64,000 bases of DNA from B30-G6 sp963701385 (GTDB taxonomy: Bacteria > Desulfobacterota > Desulfobacteria > Desulfobacterales > B30-G6), in NCBI GenBank assembly GCA_963701385.1, contig CAVOZW010000005.1, positions 70,741-134,740 of the forward strand. The letters are read 5' to 3'. The notes under the pieces are model-generated. The model had not been told where the DNA came from. It saw nothing but the letters and a program-made list of their open reading frames with translations, and made no database searches. The first letter of the stretch is position 1; each line of letters starts with the position of its first letter. Below are positions 63,982 through 64,000 of this stretch, one piece after another. The position numbers and the translations under genes were made by a program.

Positions 63982-64000
63982 GAAAACAATACTGACCATG

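Overview
The window comes from a strictly anaerobic, Gram-negative bacterium, most likely a sulfate-reducing or related Desulfobacterota (Desulfobacteraceae/Desulfosarcinaceae-like). Pointers are an NfnAB/SudBA-type flavoprotein pair, several MttB-superfamily corrinoid methyltransferases, a PA2778/PA2779 pair, Tat signals and outer-membrane lipoprotein machinery (lnt). The taxonomy is inferred from gene content; no rRNA or tRNA gene was recognised.

Left part (1-32.7 kb): mostly housekeeping genes with scattered accessory modules. In order: a partial THUMP-type RNA methyltransferase, a DUF362 ferredoxin protein, ssb, the PA2779/PA2778 pair and uvrA. Next come a first MttB-like protein, a MoxR/VWA pair, an ArgA-like fusion and tatA, then a MetE-like protein with a second MoxR/VWA pair, and tatD. 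The NfnAB-like pair follows, then a thiamine operon (thiB-thiP-thiQ-thiN) behind a TPP riboswitch and intrinsic terminator. After that are an ECF sigma operon encoding two proteins with glycogen-binding-like folds, lnt-prfB (prfB with a programmed frameshift), and a PilZ/zinc-ribbon/CheY cluster.

Right part (32.7-62.3 kb): a large catabolic region that appears dedicated to N-methylated amines such as glycine betaine, dimethylglycine or sarcosine. It holds a divergent serine hydroxymethyltransferase, a polar-amino-acid ABC transporter without a binding protein, a peptide-family ABC transporter with a Tat-exported binding protein, and a universal stress protein. Three MttB-superfamily methyltransferases, a RpiR regulator, the heterotetrameric sarcosine oxidase genes in the order soxB-soxD-soxA-soxG, a further DadA-like flavoprotein and an ETF beta/alpha pair follow. 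On the other strand a rocD - cyclic-2,3-diphosphoglycerate-synthetase-like - carbamate kinase (frameshifted) operon faces a FadR-type regulator. The working model is import of a methylated amine, demethylation by corrinoid methyltransferases and/or flavoproteins, release of one-carbon units to tetrahydrofolate, and electron transfer to ETF rather than oxygen.

Right edge (62.3-64 kb): decayed mobile DNA, namely an IS5-family element with frameshifts and recognisable terminal inverted repeats, followed by a frameshifted remnant of an integrase-core transposase.

Non-coding highlights: a TPP riboswitch with a matching antiterminator/terminator, two long inverted-repeat elements (about 17.8 kb and 32.7 kb), a probable RpiR operator repeated on both sides of the regulator/sox divergent region, a palindrome upstream of rocD, and an unexplained multi-stem element between soxG and the DadA-like gene.
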